Under the pieces are notes generated by a model. The model was not told the DNA's origin. It did no database searches and worked only from the letters and a program-made list of their open reading frames with translations. The translations under genes were made by a program, and so were the position numbers. From positions 237,678 through 301,677 of the forward strand of contig QFXH01000003.1 of the NCBI GenBank assembly GCA_003402345.1: 64,000 nt of DNA, given 5' to 3'. This document shows, piece by piece, positions 51,636-63,000 of the stretch (positions are counted from its first letter, which is position 1; every line of letters starts with the position of its first letter). This stretch comes from Candidatus Nitrotoga sp. MKT. Lineage in GTDB: Bacteria > Pseudomonadota > Gammaproteobacteria > Burkholderiales > Gallionellaceae.

Positions 51636-53882
51636 TTATCTTACACAATCTACATAATAGCGTGGCCCGTCACCATCTTCATTTGCCACCAAGCCATGGA
51701 TGTCACTTTCAAATCCTGGAAATTTCTGGTTAAAGTCACGCGCAAACTTGAGGTAATCCACGATAGTTTTATTGAAGCGTTCACCCGGGATAAGTAGCGG
51801 AATGCCTGGTGGATAAGGCGTCAAAAGCACGCTGGTAATGCGTCCTTCCAGTTCGTCAATCGACACGCGGTCAATCTCGCCGTGCGCCATTTTAGCGAAA
51901 GCGTCGGATGGCTTCATGGCGGGCTCCATGTTAGAAAGATACATCTCTGTGGTTAACCTCGCTACGTCATTGATCTTGTAAATGCCATGGATATTGTCGC
52001 AAAGGTCACGAAGGCCGACCTTCTCATAGCGTGCGTATTTGGCGACAAACTCGGGCAATACCCGCCATAAAGGCTGATTTTTGTCATAGTCATCCTTGAA
52101 TTGCTGCAACTCGGTTACCATGGTATTCCAGCGTCCCTTGGTAATGCCAATGGTAAACATGATGAAAAAAGAGTAGAGACCGGTTTTTTCTACTACGACA
52201 CCATTTTCCGCCAAGTATTTGGTGACGATGGCAGCCGGAATGCCGGAATCGGCAAAATCACCCCCGACATCGAGCCCCGGGGTGATGATGGTGGCCTTGA
52301 TCGGGTCGAGCATGTTGAAGCCCGGCGCCAAGTTGCCGAAGCCATGCCAGCGATCATCCGCACCCAGCATCCAGTCCGCACGCGAAGCCATGCCTTCTTC
52401 GGCGAGATAGTCCGGCCCCCAAACTTTGAACCACCAATCCACCCCCCATTCTTCATCCACTTTGCGCATGGCACGACGAAAATCGAGCGCTTCAGCAATG
52501 GATTCTTCTACCAGGGCGGTACCACCGGGCGGCTCCATCATTGCGGCAGCCACATCGCATGACGCGATAATGGCGTACTGCGGGCTGGTAGAGGTATGCA
52601 TCATATAGGCTTCGTTGAAGCAGTCGCGATCCAGTTTGCGCATCTCGCTGTCCTGCACCAAAATCTGTGAGGCTTGACTCAATCCGGCCAACATTTTATG
52701 TGTCGATTGAGTGGAAAACACCATGGATTCTTTGCACGGCTTACGGCTTTGGCCTATGGCGTGCATATCTTTGTAGAAGTCATGAAATGTAGCGTGTGGT
52801 AACCATGCCTCATCGAACAGCAGGGTATCAATTTGCCCATCCAGCATCTGTTTGAGAGTTTCCACGTTGTACAGCACGCCGTCGTAAGTACTTTGAGTGA
52901 TAGTCAGGATGCGCGGCTTTTGCTTTTTATCTTTGATGAACGGATTTGCATCGATCTTCCGTTGGATAGTTTCAATCTTAAATTCGTCCAGTGAAATCGG
53001 TCCGATGATGCCGAAATGATTACGTGTCGGCATCAGAAATACAGGTATTGCACCAGTCATGATGATGGAATGCAGGATGGATTTATGGCAGTTGCGATCA
53101 ACCACTACGATGTCATCGGGTGCGACGGTGGAATGCCATACAATTTTATTTGATGTAGAGGTGCCGTTAGTCACAAAAAATAAATGGTCGCAACTGAAAA
53201 TACGCGCTGCATTTCGCTCACTGGCCGCTACCGGCCCGGTATGATCGAGCAGCTGGCCCAGCTCGTCGACTGAGTTGCACACGTCTGCACGTAACATATT
53301 TTCGCCAAAAAATTGATGGAACATTCGACCTACCGGCGACTTCAGGAAAGCCACTCCGCCCGAGTGGCCGGGGCAATGCCAAGAATAGGAACCATCTTGC
53401 GCGTAATTAACCAGTGCGCGGAAAAATGGCGGGGCGAGTGAGTCTAAATATAGTCGAGCTTCACGGATAATGTGCCGCGCCACAAATTCCGGCGTGTCTT
53501 CATGCATATGAATGAATCCGTGCAATTCGCGCAAGATGTCATTCGGGATATGGCGTGAAGTACGTGTTTCGCCGTATAAATAGATGGGGATATCAGCATT
53601 TTTAAAGCGAATCTCTTCCACAAAAGCGCGTATGCTTTTCAGTGCGATTGCCGTCTCTTCTTTGCTGCCGCCGCCGAATTCTTCATCGTCAATCGATAGC
53701 AAAAAGGCTGAAGCCCGGCTTTGCTGCTGCGCGAATGAAGTCAAATCCCCGTAACTGGTTATACCCAGCACCTCCATGCCTTCTTTCTGGATGGCCCCGG
53801 CCAAAGCGCGCACGCTCAAGCCACTGGAATTTTCCGAGCGGAAATCCTCGTCAATGATGATGATGGGAAAATCAAATTTCAT
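51636..53882 (-). CDS. Orn/Lys/Arg decarboxylase (PLP, acid-inducible fold)
   Basis: A 748-residue fold-III-like decarboxylase of the large bacterial Orn/Lys/Arg family, which converts a basic amino acid to its diamine with CO2 release and can serve polyamine synthesis or acid resistance. The N-terminal response-regulator-like wing domain spans about 1-130. The PLP core contains SWHCPGHSGGVAFLKSPVGR, DEAW and the Schiff-base Lys in STQSTHKMLAG (about residue 397); a C-terminal domain follows. Substrate choice among ornithine, lysine and arginine cannot be read. No antiporter gene is adjacent, which argues weakly against an acid-resistance pair. Confidence 0.9.
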   Translation of the reverse strand: MKFDFPIIIIDEDFRSENSSGLSVRALAGAIQKEGMEVLGITSYGDLTSFAQQQSRASAFLLSIDDEEFGGGSKEETAIALKSIRAFVEEIRFKNADIPIYLYGETRTSRHIPNDILRELHGFIHMHEDTPEFVARHIIREARLYLDSLAPPFFRALVNYAQDGSYSWHCPGHSGGVAFLKSPVGRMFHQFFGENMLRADVCNSVDELGQLLDHTGPVAASERNAARIFSCDHLFFVTNGTSTSNKIVWHSTVAPDDIVVVDRNCHKSILHSIIMTGAIPVFLMPTRNHFGIIGPISLDEFKIETIQRKIDANPFIKDKKQKPRILTITQSTYDGVLYNVETLKQMLDGQIDTLLFDEAWLPHATFHDFYKDMHAIGQSRKPCKESMVFSTQSTHKMLAGLSQASQILVQDSEMRKLDRDCFNEAYMMHTSTSPQYAIIASCDVAAAMMEPPGGTALVEESIAEALDFRRAMRKVDEEWGVDWWFKVWGPDYLAEEGMASRADWMLGADDRWHGFGNLAPGFNMLDPIKATIITPGLDVGGDFADSGIPAAIVTKYLAENGVVVEKTGLYSFFIMFTIGITKGRWNTMVTELQQFKDDYDKNQPLWRVLPEFVAKYARYEKVGLRDLCDNIHGIYKINDVARLTTEMYLSNMEPAMKPSDAFAKMAHGEIDRVSIDELEGRITSVLLTPYPPGIPLLIPGERFNKTIVDYLKFARDFNQKFPGFESDIHGLVANEDGDGPRYYVDCVR

Positions 53883-54073
53883 TCAGTGCTCCTTGGTGGG
53901 GAATATCTGCCGGGCAGCGAGTTGGCGCGGATTGTCGCAGATTTAAATAACGTGGGTAGTGTTAAATAACATTAAGAATTATGTTATCCGGTAACGTGAA
54001 TAAAGGATTGCCAGCTGCATTAACGGGGATGATCAAACGGAATCTATCAAAAATCTTAACTATTCTGGTGCAG

Positions 54074-54295
54074 TTAGCCGCGCGGAAGATAGGGATTTTT
54101 CAGAGCTTTGACTAAATCAGTCAGTACCGCGCGAAATTGCTGTTCATCACAACCCATTAGTACCGCATCTTCCAACGCATCTTGGCAGATTTGGCGGATT
54201 TCTTCCATGTTTTCACTCAGCACTTTGTTTTTTTCCACGCAGGCAACTACCTCGCCTGTGGGGCTACGCCAAATGGTTTGCGGATTGAGTGCCAT
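54074..54295 (-). CDS. Small conserved protein of unknown function
   Basis: A 73-residue acidic protein (MALNPQTIWRSPTGEVVACV at the start) without signal peptide or membrane segment, mostly helical. The gene stands alone between dcd and the decarboxylase in the same direction. Similar short proteins occur near dcd in betaproteobacteria (recollection). No function is claimed. Confidence 0.65.
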   Translation of the reverse strand: MALNPQTIWRSPTGEVVACVEKNKVLSENMEEIRQICQDALEDAVLMGCDEQQFRAVLTDLVKALKNPYLPRG

Positions 54296-54364
54296 TAAAT
54301 TTATGCCTCTATTATGATTCAGTAGAACTCAATGAATGGGTGGAGTGTAGCCATGCACCTGATT

Positions 54365-54931
54365 TTATATTTTGGGTAGTGTAACCCCAACCTGTCCCTG
54401 ATATTTGCCGCCCCTATCCCGGTATGAGACTTCGCATACTTCATCGGATTCGAAGAAGATCATCTGCGCTACACCCTCATTGGCGTAAATTTTCGCCGGT
54501 AGCGGTGTGGTATTGGAAAATTCCAGCGTGACATAGCCTTCCCATTCCGGCTCTAACGGCGTGACATTAACGATTATGCCGCACCGCGCGTAGGTCGATT
54601 TCCCCAAGCAAATGGTCAATACGTTGCGGGGGATGCGGAAGTGTTCCACGGTGCGTGCCAGTGCAAAAGAATTGGGCGGGATAATGCAATAGTCGTTCTT
54701 GATCTCGACAAAAGAGTTGGCATCGAAATTCTTTGGGTCGACTATAGTGCTATTGATGTTGGTGAAAAGTTTGAATTCGTCTGAGCAACGGACGTCATAG
54801 CCGTAGCTTGACGTGCCATATGACACGATGCGCTGGCCATTCGTTTCTTTCATCTGCCCGGGTTCGAACGGCTCGATCATGCCGTGCTGTTTGGCCATGT
54901 GACGTATCCACTTGTCCGATTTAATGCTCAT
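54365..54931 (-). CDS. dcd: dCTP deaminase
   Basis: Converts dCTP to dUTP in the dTTP pathway; homotrimer of the dUTPase fold. 188 residues from ATG 54931 ([20 protein letters not shown]); an upstream in-frame ATG is rejected because the family starts here. Motifs [40 protein letters not shown] with the catalytic Glu, and [14 protein letters not shown] are present. Confidence 0.96.
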   Translation of the reverse strand: MSIKSDKWIRHMAKQHGMIEPFEPGQMKETNGQRIVSYGTSSYGYDVRCSDEFKLFTNINSTIVDPKNFDANSFVEIKNDYCIIPPNSFALARTVEHFRIPRNVLTICLGKSTYARCGIIVNVTPLEPEWEGYVTLEFSNTTPLPAKIYANEGVAQMIFFESDEVCEVSYRDRGGKYQGQVGVTLPKI

Positions 54932-55014
54932 ATTTAATTCGATACAGAAGTTATGTTCAAGGGGAAAGAATAAAAATATAAATGCTTCATGCACTTTGCA
55001 CTTGCATTTTTTCG

Positions 55015-56109
55015 TTACGTTTTTTGCATCACAATTTTAGGGAATGCCGCGCTATAATCTTGCGCCATGTCAGCAATTTTTACCGCCAGACGCCGCGCAA
55101 TCTGTTTGTACTCCTTGGCAATTACACCGTCTGGGTCGGCCACTACGGTGGGATTGCCGGAACCGGCCTGCTCGCGGATACGGATGTCCAAAGGCAATGA
55201 GCCGAGAAACTCTACTTGATAATCGTTACACATCTTTTCGGCTCCGCCGCTCCCGAAGATATGTTCCTCGTGCCCACATTTCGAGCAGATGTGCGTACTC
55301 ATATTTTCCACGATACCCAGTATTTTTATGCTCACCTTCTCGAACATTTTAAGTCCCTTGCGCGCATCCATCAGTGCGATGTCCTGTGGAGTGGTTACGA
55401 TGATCGCGCCGGTTACCGGTACTTTTTGCGACAGGGTCAGCTGGATATCGCCCGTACCGGGCGGCATGTCCACCACCAAATAGTCCAGCCCATTCCAGCG
55501 CGTCTGATTCAATAACTGATCCAGCGCCTGAGTAACCATGGGGCCGCGCCAGACCATAGGCACATCCTCGCCTTGAATCATGAAGCCGATGGACATGACC
55601 TGCAGTCCGTGTCCCTGCATGGGCTCGACCGACTTGCCATCGCGTGATACGGGCTCGCCTTTGATGCCCATCATGGTGGGCAGGGAAGGACCATAAATAT
55701 CTGCATCCAAAATTCCGACGCGCGCGCCTTCCGCAGCCAGTGCCAGCGCCAGATTCACCGCCGTAGTGGATTTACCCACGCCGCCTTTACCGCTGGCTAC
55801 CGCAATAATATTCTTTACCCCATCAACCAGCTTTACGCCGCGCTGTACAGCATGGGGCACTACCTTGCTGCCTACATTTACGGAAAGCGTGTTAATGCCT
55901 GGTAAAGCGCTACGCAGGTGATTTTCTACCATCACCCGTATTTCGTCCCACACGCTTTTCGCAGGGTAGCCAAGCAAAATGTCGAGCGATAAATTATCAC
56001 CGCTGATCTTTATATTTTTTACCGATTTGCCCGCTACAAAATCTTTTTTTGTGTTGGGGTCAATCAACTTTGCCAGTGCGGCCTGTACGTCTGCATCGGT
56101 AAAACTCAT
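55015..56109 (-). CDS. apbC: Iron-sulfur cluster carrier ATPase ApbC/Mrp
   Basis: P-loop ATPase that carries Fe-S clusters to target proteins. 364 residues from ATG 56109 with AGGAG upstream. An N-terminal MIP18 (DUF59) domain spans about 5-80, then the deviant Walker A GKGGVGKS (107-114) and, further on, the CxxC pair (CSKCG) for cluster binding. Divergent from metG, a frequent arrangement (metG-apbC-dcd). Confidence 0.96.
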   Translation of the reverse strand: MSFTDADVQAALAKLIDPNTKKDFVAGKSVKNIKISGDNLSLDILLGYPAKSVWDEIRVMVENHLRSALPGINTLSVNVGSKVVPHAVQRGVKLVDGVKNIIAVASGKGGVGKSTTAVNLALALAAEGARVGILDADIYGPSLPTMMGIKGEPVSRDGKSVEPMQGHGLQVMSIGFMIQGEDVPMVWRGPMVTQALDQLLNQTRWNGLDYLVVDMPPGTGDIQLTLSQKVPVTGAIIVTTPQDIALMDARKGLKMFEKVSIKILGIVENMSTHICSKCGHEEHIFGSGGAEKMCNDYQVEFLGSLPLDIRIREQAGSGNPTVVADPDGVIAKEYKQIARRLAVKIADMAQDYSAAFPKIVMQKT

Positions 56110-56223
56110 GTGCTGCTCCTGCAATTAAAACGATAGGGGGCAAGCATTCTACCCAAGATTCCCCGTCACGCCTATAGTTCAATTTTGCTACAATTACGGC
56201 CCTTTACAAGGGGTTTTCCATAT

Positions 56224-58389
56224 ATGTCACGCAAGATACTGGTTACGTCCGCATTGCCTTATGCCAATGGCAGTATTCACTTGGGTCATTTAGTCGAATA
56301 CATTCAGACTGACATATGGGTGCGCTTCCAAAAAATGCTGGGCAACACATGTCATTACGTCTGTGCTGACGATACTCACGGCACGCCGGTAATGCTTCGC
56401 GCCGAAAAGGAAGGTATTACCCCGGAACAATTGATAGACCGCGTGTGGCATGAGCACAAGTCAGATTTTGAAGGCTTCCATGTTGAGTTCGACCACTATG
56501 GCAGCACCAATAGCGCCGAGACCAAGGAATTCGCGCAGGCGATTTATCTCAAACTTAAAGCCGTTGACTTGATTGAAGTGCGTTCTGTCGAACAATTCTA
56601 TGACCCCGTCAAGAATATGTTCTTGCCAGATCGTTTCATCAAGGGCGAATGCCCGAAGTGCCACGCCAAGGATCAATACGGTGACAATTGTGAAGTGTGC
56701 GGCACCACTTATTCGCCCACCGAACTGATCAACCCATACTCCGCCGTCTCCGGTGCGCAACCTGAGCGGCGTAATTCCGACCATTACTTCTTCAAGCTTT
56801 CCGCTGACACATGTCAACAGTTCCTGCGCGAGTGGACGCGCAGCGGAACGCTGCAACCCGAAGCCGCCAACAAGATGCAGGAATGGCTGGGCGCAGCGGG
56901 CGAGAACAAACTCACCGACTGGGACATCTCGCGCGACGCGCCCTATTTCGGCTTCGAAATACCCTATGCGCCGGGCAAATATTTTTATGTGTGGCTGGAT
57001 GCGCCAGTGGGCTATATGGGCAGCTTCAAAAAGCTGTGCGATGCCAAAGGCATAGATTTCGACGATTACTGGAAGCCCGGCTCCGATACCGAACTGTATC
57101 ACTTCATCGGAAAGGATATCCTTTATTTCCACGCTTTGTTCTGGCCCGCGATGCTGCAACACGCCGGTTTTCGCACCCCAACCAAACTATTCGCGCACGG
57201 TTTTCTCACTGTGAATGGCGAAAAGATGAGCAAGTCGCGCGGCACGTTCATCACCGCAGACAGCTATCTCAAACAAGGACTCAATCCCGAATACCTGCGC
57301 TACTACTACGCTGCTAAGCTCAATGGCACGCTGGAAGACCTCGATCTGAACCTTGAGGATTTTGTGGCGAAGGTGAATAGCGATCTGGTCGGAAAATATG
57401 TAAATATTGCGAGCCGCTGTGCGGGGTTCATCCATAAATTTTTTTATGGTCAATTAGCTTCTTCTCTTCCACAAATCGACCCCAAACCCTATTACAAACA
57501 AATTGCCGAAGATGAACTTGAATCCGCCAAGAAGCAAGGCGGTAGCTTTGCTGTGGCGCAAATTATCCCTGGTGACGAAGATTTGTTTGACAGATTTAGG
57601 AAACGTGCAAATGATATTGGGAAGGCGTATGAAGATCGAGATTATGGAAAGGCCATCCGCCAAATTATGGAGTTTGCTGACATTGCAAATCGCTATGTCA
57701 ATGAAAAAGCCCCTTGGGCAATCGCCAAGGACGACGCGAAAAGGGATGAGCTTCACCAAGTATGCACTGCCGCTATTGAGCTATTTCGCCTTCTCACAAT
57801 TTATCTCAAACCGGTATTACCTCAACTTGCAAGCAATGTAGAGACCTTCTTAAACATTGCACCACTAAGCTTAAGAGATGTTAATCGCCCGATCATCAGT
57901 CATCGAATTAACCCTTACCAACACCTGATGACCCGTATAGACCAAAAACAAATTGACACCATGATCGAAGCCAACAAAGAAACCCTCGCCCCTGCCGCAG
58001 ATTCTCATTCACAAGTTCGTCATGCCGAAGCACAGCAGTACGCCATTGCGCCTATCGCCGAAACCATCAGCATCGACGAATTCAACAAGGTCGATCTGCG
58101 CGTGGCGAAAATAGTCAACGCCGAGCATGTAGAAGGTGCGGAGAAGCTGCTGAAACTGACGTTGGACATCGGCGAAACACAACCGCGCACCGTATTCGCG
58201 GGCATCAAATCGGCTTACGACCCGGAAAAATTAAAGGGCCACATGACGGTGATGGTTGCTAATCTTGCGCCACGCAAGATGAAATTTGGTTTATCGGAAG
58301 GCATGGTGCTGGCGGCTTCCGGCGATGCACCTGGTTTATTCATCCTCAGTCCGGACGATGGCGCACAACCGGGCATGAGGATTAAGTAG
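56224..58389 (+). CDS. metG: Methionyl-tRNA synthetase
   Basis: Charges tRNA-Met; class I synthetase of 721 residues from ATG 56224 ([20 protein letters not shown]). It has the HLGH signature, a four-Cys zinc knuckle ([18 protein letters not shown]), the KMSKSRGT loop and a C-terminal tRNA-binding OB domain ([20 protein letters not shown]). The stretch at about 57430-57960 is visibly richer in A+T than the rest of the gene and includes a segment around residues 415-455 ([20 protein letters not shown]) that seems longer than in typical relatives. Confidence 0.96.
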   Translation: MSRKILVTSALPYANGSIHLGHLVEYIQTDIWVRFQKMLGNTCHYVCADDTHGTPVMLRAEKEGITPEQLIDRVWHEHKSDFEGFHVEFDHYGSTNSAETKEFAQAIYLKLKAVDLIEVRSVEQFYDPVKNMFLPDRFIKGECPKCHAKDQYGDNCEVCGTTYSPTELINPYSAVSGAQPERRNSDHYFFKLSADTCQQFLREWTRSGTLQPEAANKMQEWLGAAGENKLTDWDISRDAPYFGFEIPYAPGKYFYVWLDAPVGYMGSFKKLCDAKGIDFDDYWKPGSDTELYHFIGKDILYFHALFWPAMLQHAGFRTPTKLFAHGFLTVNGEKMSKSRGTFITADSYLKQGLNPEYLRYYYAAKLNGTLEDLDLNLEDFVAKVNSDLVGKYVNIASRCAGFIHKFFYGQLASSLPQIDPKPYYKQIAEDELESAKKQGGSFAVAQIIPGDEDLFDRFRKRANDIGKAYEDRDYGKAIRQIMEFADIANRYVNEKAPWAIAKDDAKRDELHQVCTAAIELFRLLTIYLKPVLPQLASNVETFLNIAPLSLRDVNRPIISHRINPYQHLMTRIDQKQIDTMIEANKETLAPAADSHSQVRHAEAQQYAIAPIAETISIDEFNKVDLRVAKIVNAEHVEGAEKLLKLTLDIGETQPRTVFAGIKSAYDPEKLKGHMTVMVANLAPRKMKFGLSEGMVLAASGDAPGLFILSPDDGAQPGMRIK

Positions 58390-58397
58390 CCCGCTCT

Positions 58398-60077
58398 ATG
58401 AAGCTGGCTGAATTTTTCCGCCCCAAATTGCTTGACACACTACGGGGTTACAATCGCCAGCTTTTTATCTCTGACCTGACCGCCGGTGTTACTGTCGGCA
58501 TCGTAGCGCTGCCATTAGCCATCGCCTTCGCTATTGCCTCCGGCGTTAAACCTGAGGCGGGTATTTTTACCGCCATCATTGCTGGCTTTATAATTTCTGC
58601 ATTAGGCGGTTCACGTGTGCAAATTGGCGGCCCCACCGGCGCATTCATCATGATTGTGTATGGCATTGTGATGCAGTACGGGCTGGCCAACCTGCTTATT
58701 TGCACCATCATGTCGGGCATCATGTTGCTGTTGATGGGACTGTTTAAACTGGGCAGCCTAATCAAACTCATTCCGCATCCCCTGGTTATCGGTTTTACCA
58801 ACGGCATTGCGGTGTTGATTATGCTAAGCGAGGTGAAGGATTTTCTCGGCTTGAAAATGGACAGTGTGCCCGCAGAATTCTCGCACAAGTTAAATGCGCT
58901 TTACCAGGCACTGCCCAGCTTCGATCTGACAAGCATTGTCCTGGCAACGTTGTCCATACTACTGATCCTGTTTTATCCCAAGAACTGGGCACGCCACGTG
59001 CCGTCGCTCATCGTGGCACTGGTTCTGGGCACCACCATAGTGGCATTAATCGATTTGCCGGTGGAAACCATAAGCACGCGTTTCGGCGGGATTCCACAGG
59101 GTCTGCCCGCATTTGAGATGCCGGAATTTACCTTCGCCACCGTACGCTACTTGTTTTCTCCTGCTCTCACCATCGCCTTGCTCGGCGCGATTGAGTCCTT
59201 ACTTTCCGCTACAGTGGCAGATGGCATGATAGATGACCAACACGATCCGAATCAGGAGCTTGTTGCCCAAGGTTTCGCCAATATTGTCTGTCCGTTCTTC
59301 GGCGGCATTCCCGCCACTGGCGCAATTGCTCGCACCGCTACCAGTGTACGCGCGGGAGCGAACAGCCCAGTCGCCGGAATGGTGCATGCCCTTACTCTAC
59401 TGCTCATCATTCTCATCGCAGCCCCGTTAGCCAAGCACATTCCACTTGCCACGCTAGCCGCCATTCTTATGGTGGTTGCCATCAACATGGGCGAGTGGGA
59501 AGCATTTACGACGTTGAAAAAATATCCGGCCAGCGATAGCGCCGTCATGCTTATCTCATTTGTGCTTACGGTGGTATTCGACATTACCGTAGCGGTGGAA
59601 ATTGGTATGGTGTTCGCGGTACTGTTCTTCATCCGTCGCATCACCGACTTAACTCATGTCAGCGTGACGCAAGAATTGCCACACCATGATGGTAGCGAGA
59701 TGACTTTGGCACGCAAAGCCGTACCAAAAGGCGTGATGATTTACCGCGTATTCGGCGCATTGTTCTTTGGTGCGGCCGACAAACTGGAAACCATCCTGCG
59801 GCAACAACAAAACGAGCCAGACGTGCTAATTTTGAAAATGGATGAAGTCATCTCCATGGACGCGAGCGCGCTACACACACTGGCATCAATGCAGCGCAAA
59901 CTGCGCAAAAACGGCAAATATCTCGTCCTGTGCGGCGCACATACACAACCCTATTTCATGATGCATCAAGCAGGATTTTTTGATGAGATGGGAAGCGACA
60001 ATATAACGACTGATCTGGACAGCGCATTACGCCGTGCTACCAAATTATTGGAAGAGAAAAAACTTGCTCAAGAATAA
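58398..60077 (+). CDS. SulP-family anion/dicarboxylate transporter with STAS domain
   Basis: Inner-membrane transporter of 559 residues: SulP core with DLTAGVTVGIVALPLAIAFA near residue 25 and GGSRVQIGGPTGAFIMIVYG near residue 70, and a C-terminal STAS domain (about 445-550; DEVISMDASALHTLASMQRK keeps the Ser of the phosphorylation site). The family includes sulfate, bicarbonate and C4-dicarboxylate (DauA) carriers; the substrate here is unknown. It starts 8 nt after metG, so it is probably co-transcribed, and its end overlaps the convergent dnaE end by 10 nt. Confidence 0.9.
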   Translation: MKLAEFFRPKLLDTLRGYNRQLFISDLTAGVTVGIVALPLAIAFAIASGVKPEAGIFTAIIAGFIISALGGSRVQIGGPTGAFIMIVYGIVMQYGLANLLICTIMSGIMLLLMGLFKLGSLIKLIPHPLVIGFTNGIAVLIMLSEVKDFLGLKMDSVPAEFSHKLNALYQALPSFDLTSIVLATLSILLILFYPKNWARHVPSLIVALVLGTTIVALIDLPVETISTRFGGIPQGLPAFEMPEFTFATVRYLFSPALTIALLGAIESLLSATVADGMIDDQHDPNQELVAQGFANIVCPFFGGIPATGAIARTATSVRAGANSPVAGMVHALTLLLIILIAAPLAKHIPLATLAAILMVVAINMGEWEAFTTLKKYPASDSAVMLISFVLTVVFDITVAVEIGMVFAVLFFIRRITDLTHVSVTQELPHHDGSEMTLARKAVPKGVMIYRVFGALFFGAADKLETILRQQQNEPDVLILKMDEVISMDASALHTLASMQRKLRKNGKYLVLCGAHTQPYFMMHQAGFFDEMGSDNITTDLDSALRRATKLLEEKKLAQE

Positions 60078-63000
60078 ACAATATGAACATTTTGTTCGCC
60101 CAACAGCTTTGTTAGCCCGCTCATTAAATCACTGTGCAGCGTGACGCTCCAAGACTCGCCCAGCTTTAAATTTGCGCTCCCGCTGCTATTACGGTAGCAC
60201 ACTACAGCCATGCATTTACCCTCGCGGTAGGGGGTGAGTAGTTCTTTTAACTCTGTCACGCTAATGCGTGCGTCAGACGAAACAACAAGTTCCAGGCGCT
60301 TCGCGAAAGTGGAACGCGCCGAGGCGAAATCGAACAACTCCTCACCATTGACGCGCATATTGCCGGAATACTCGTCGAGACTGGCTTTACCGCGCACCAC
60401 CAGCAATTCATCTTCACGTATCCACGGCCGATTGGCCTCGAATACTTCGTTGAATACCATCATTTCCAACTGTGCGCTGCCATCGTCCAGTGTGACAATT
60501 GCCATGCGTCCACGCCGCGTCTGCTGTATTCGCAAGCCGGATACGATGCCAGCCAATATAACCGGCATTCCACCGCGTTTGTTGTTGCCGTTTTGCGGCA
60601 GCGCTTGCGGCGTGATATCGGCCAGGCGTGTCTTGACGAAATTTTCCAGTTCGCTGGCATATTCTTGATAGGGGTGGCCACTGAGATAAAATCCCAAACT
60701 GACTTTTTCGTGTTGCAATTGTTCGCGCAATGTCCAGCGCGGGACATTCTTCATTTGCGCCGGCATCGCCACACTTGCATCGTCCTCAAATAGACTATTT
60801 TGATTGACTGATCGTGCTTGCTGCTCCGCACTGCACAGTGCGACCTCAAGCGATGCCAGCAATTGATGGCGATGATCCGAAATTTTATCGAATGCGCCAC
60901 TGCGGATCAGCGCTTCAGTAGCGCGACGGTTCACTACGCGCTTATCTACGCGATGGCAAAAGTCGAACAGGTCGCGGAATGGCCCACCGAGTTTTCGGGC
61001 ATCTTCAATGCTATCTATCGCAGCTTTGCCTGTACCCTTAATGGCTTCCAATCCATATGCAATCGTTTTTTCGTCCACCGGCATAAAGCGGTTTACAGAC
61101 GAGTTAATATCCGGCGGCAAAATGCTGATTCCTTGCGCCAGGGTATCAAGATAGAAAATATGGACTTTGTCGGTGTTATCCATATCCGATGACAGTGTGG
61201 CGGCCATGAATGCCGCCGGGTAATGCGCTTTTAGATAGGCGGTCTGATAGGACACCAACGCATAGGCAGCAGAATGCGATTTGTTGAAGCCGTACCCAGC
61301 AAATTTTTCCATCAGGTCGAACAGTTGCTCTGCCAGTCCCTTGTTGATAGAGCGCGCCACAGCGCCATCCACGAAGATACTGCGTTGCAACGCCATCTCC
61401 TCAGCATTTTTTTTCCCCATCGCGCGACGCAACAAGTCCGCCGCTCCCAGCGAATAACCGCCGATAATCTGCGCGATCTGCATCACTTGCTCTTGGTACA
61501 CGATCACACCGTAAGTCGGCTTGAGCGAAACCTCCAGTTCGGGATGAAAATAATCAGCCTTGGAACGGCCATGTTTGCGGTTGATGAAGTCTTCTACCAT
61601 GCCTGATTCGAGCGGGCCTGGACGATATAACGCAACCAGCGCCACGATGTCTTCAAAGGTATCCGGTTGCAGCTTGATAATCAGCTTTTTCATGCCGGGA
61701 GATTCAAGCTGAAATATCGCCGTGGTATTGGCAGCCTTAAGCAGGGCGTAAGTTGGTTTGTCCTCCAGTGGAAGATTTTCAATGGAGAAGCCTATACCTG
61801 TTGGCATCTTGTTTACATATTTCACCGCCCAATCGATGATGGTGAGTGTGCGCAACCCCAAAAAATCGAATTTTACCAAGCCGATTTTTTCTACATCGTC
61901 TTTGTCGAATTGACTGATGCCCTTGTCGCTGCCCTCGGCGTAATATAGTGGACAAAAGTCGGTCAGCTTGCCCGGTGCAATCAGTACCCCGCCCGCGTGC
62001 ATGCCGACATTGCGCGTTAAATCTTCCAGCCGTGTACCCAGTTCAAGTAGCTCTTCCACGCCTTCTTCGCTGCTGATGATCGCATTGAATTCCGGCTCCA
62101 GCTCACGCGCTTTTTTCAACGACACCGGTTTAACGCCTTCCAGCGGAACGAGCTTGGACAGGCGATCGCACAGGCCATAAGGAAAATCCAGCACGCGCCC
62201 GACATCACGGATCACCGCTTTGGACGCCATGGTGCCGAAAGTGGCAATCTGAGACACACTCGCCGCGCCGTATTTTTGCTTTACATAATCGATAACGCGC
62301 TCGCGCCCATCCTGGCAGAAATCTATATCAAAGTCGGGCATGGATATGCGTTCTGGATTCAGGAATCGCTCAAATAGCAGGGCATAGCGTAGCGGGTCAA
62401 GGTCGGTGATACCGAGACTATAAGCCACTAGTGAGCCTGCGCCAGAGCCACGGCCAGGGCCAACTGGCACGTCATTGAGCTTGGCCCAACGGATGAAATC
62501 TGCCACGATCAAAAAGTAACCGGGGAACCCCATATTTATAATGGTCCCAATCTCGAACGCCAAGCGTGCCGTGTATTCTTGCATCTTCGCCGCGCGCATA
62601 GTTTCATCCGGATACAACTGCAGCATGCGCTGATGCAAACCGTGTTCGGATTCCGTACGCAGAAAATCATCCAAACTTTCGCCATTTGGGGTAGGAAAAT
62701 CCGGCAAATATGGCTTACCCAGTTGCAAGGTCAGATTACAACGCTTGGCGATCTCCACGCTGTTTTGCAACGCTTCAGGAAAATCGGCGAACAATGCCAT
62801 CATCTCGGCCTGGGTTTTGAAGTACTGCTGCGGGGTAAATTGGCGCACACGCCGCTTGTCGTTCAGCACATACCCTTCGGCTATGCACACGCGCGCCTCG
62901 TGCGCTTTATAAGCCTCCTGGCTTATAAACTGAACCGGATGTGTGGCTACCACTGGTAACGCCAACTCTGCGGCTAGTTTGACCGTTTCACTCACGTGTA

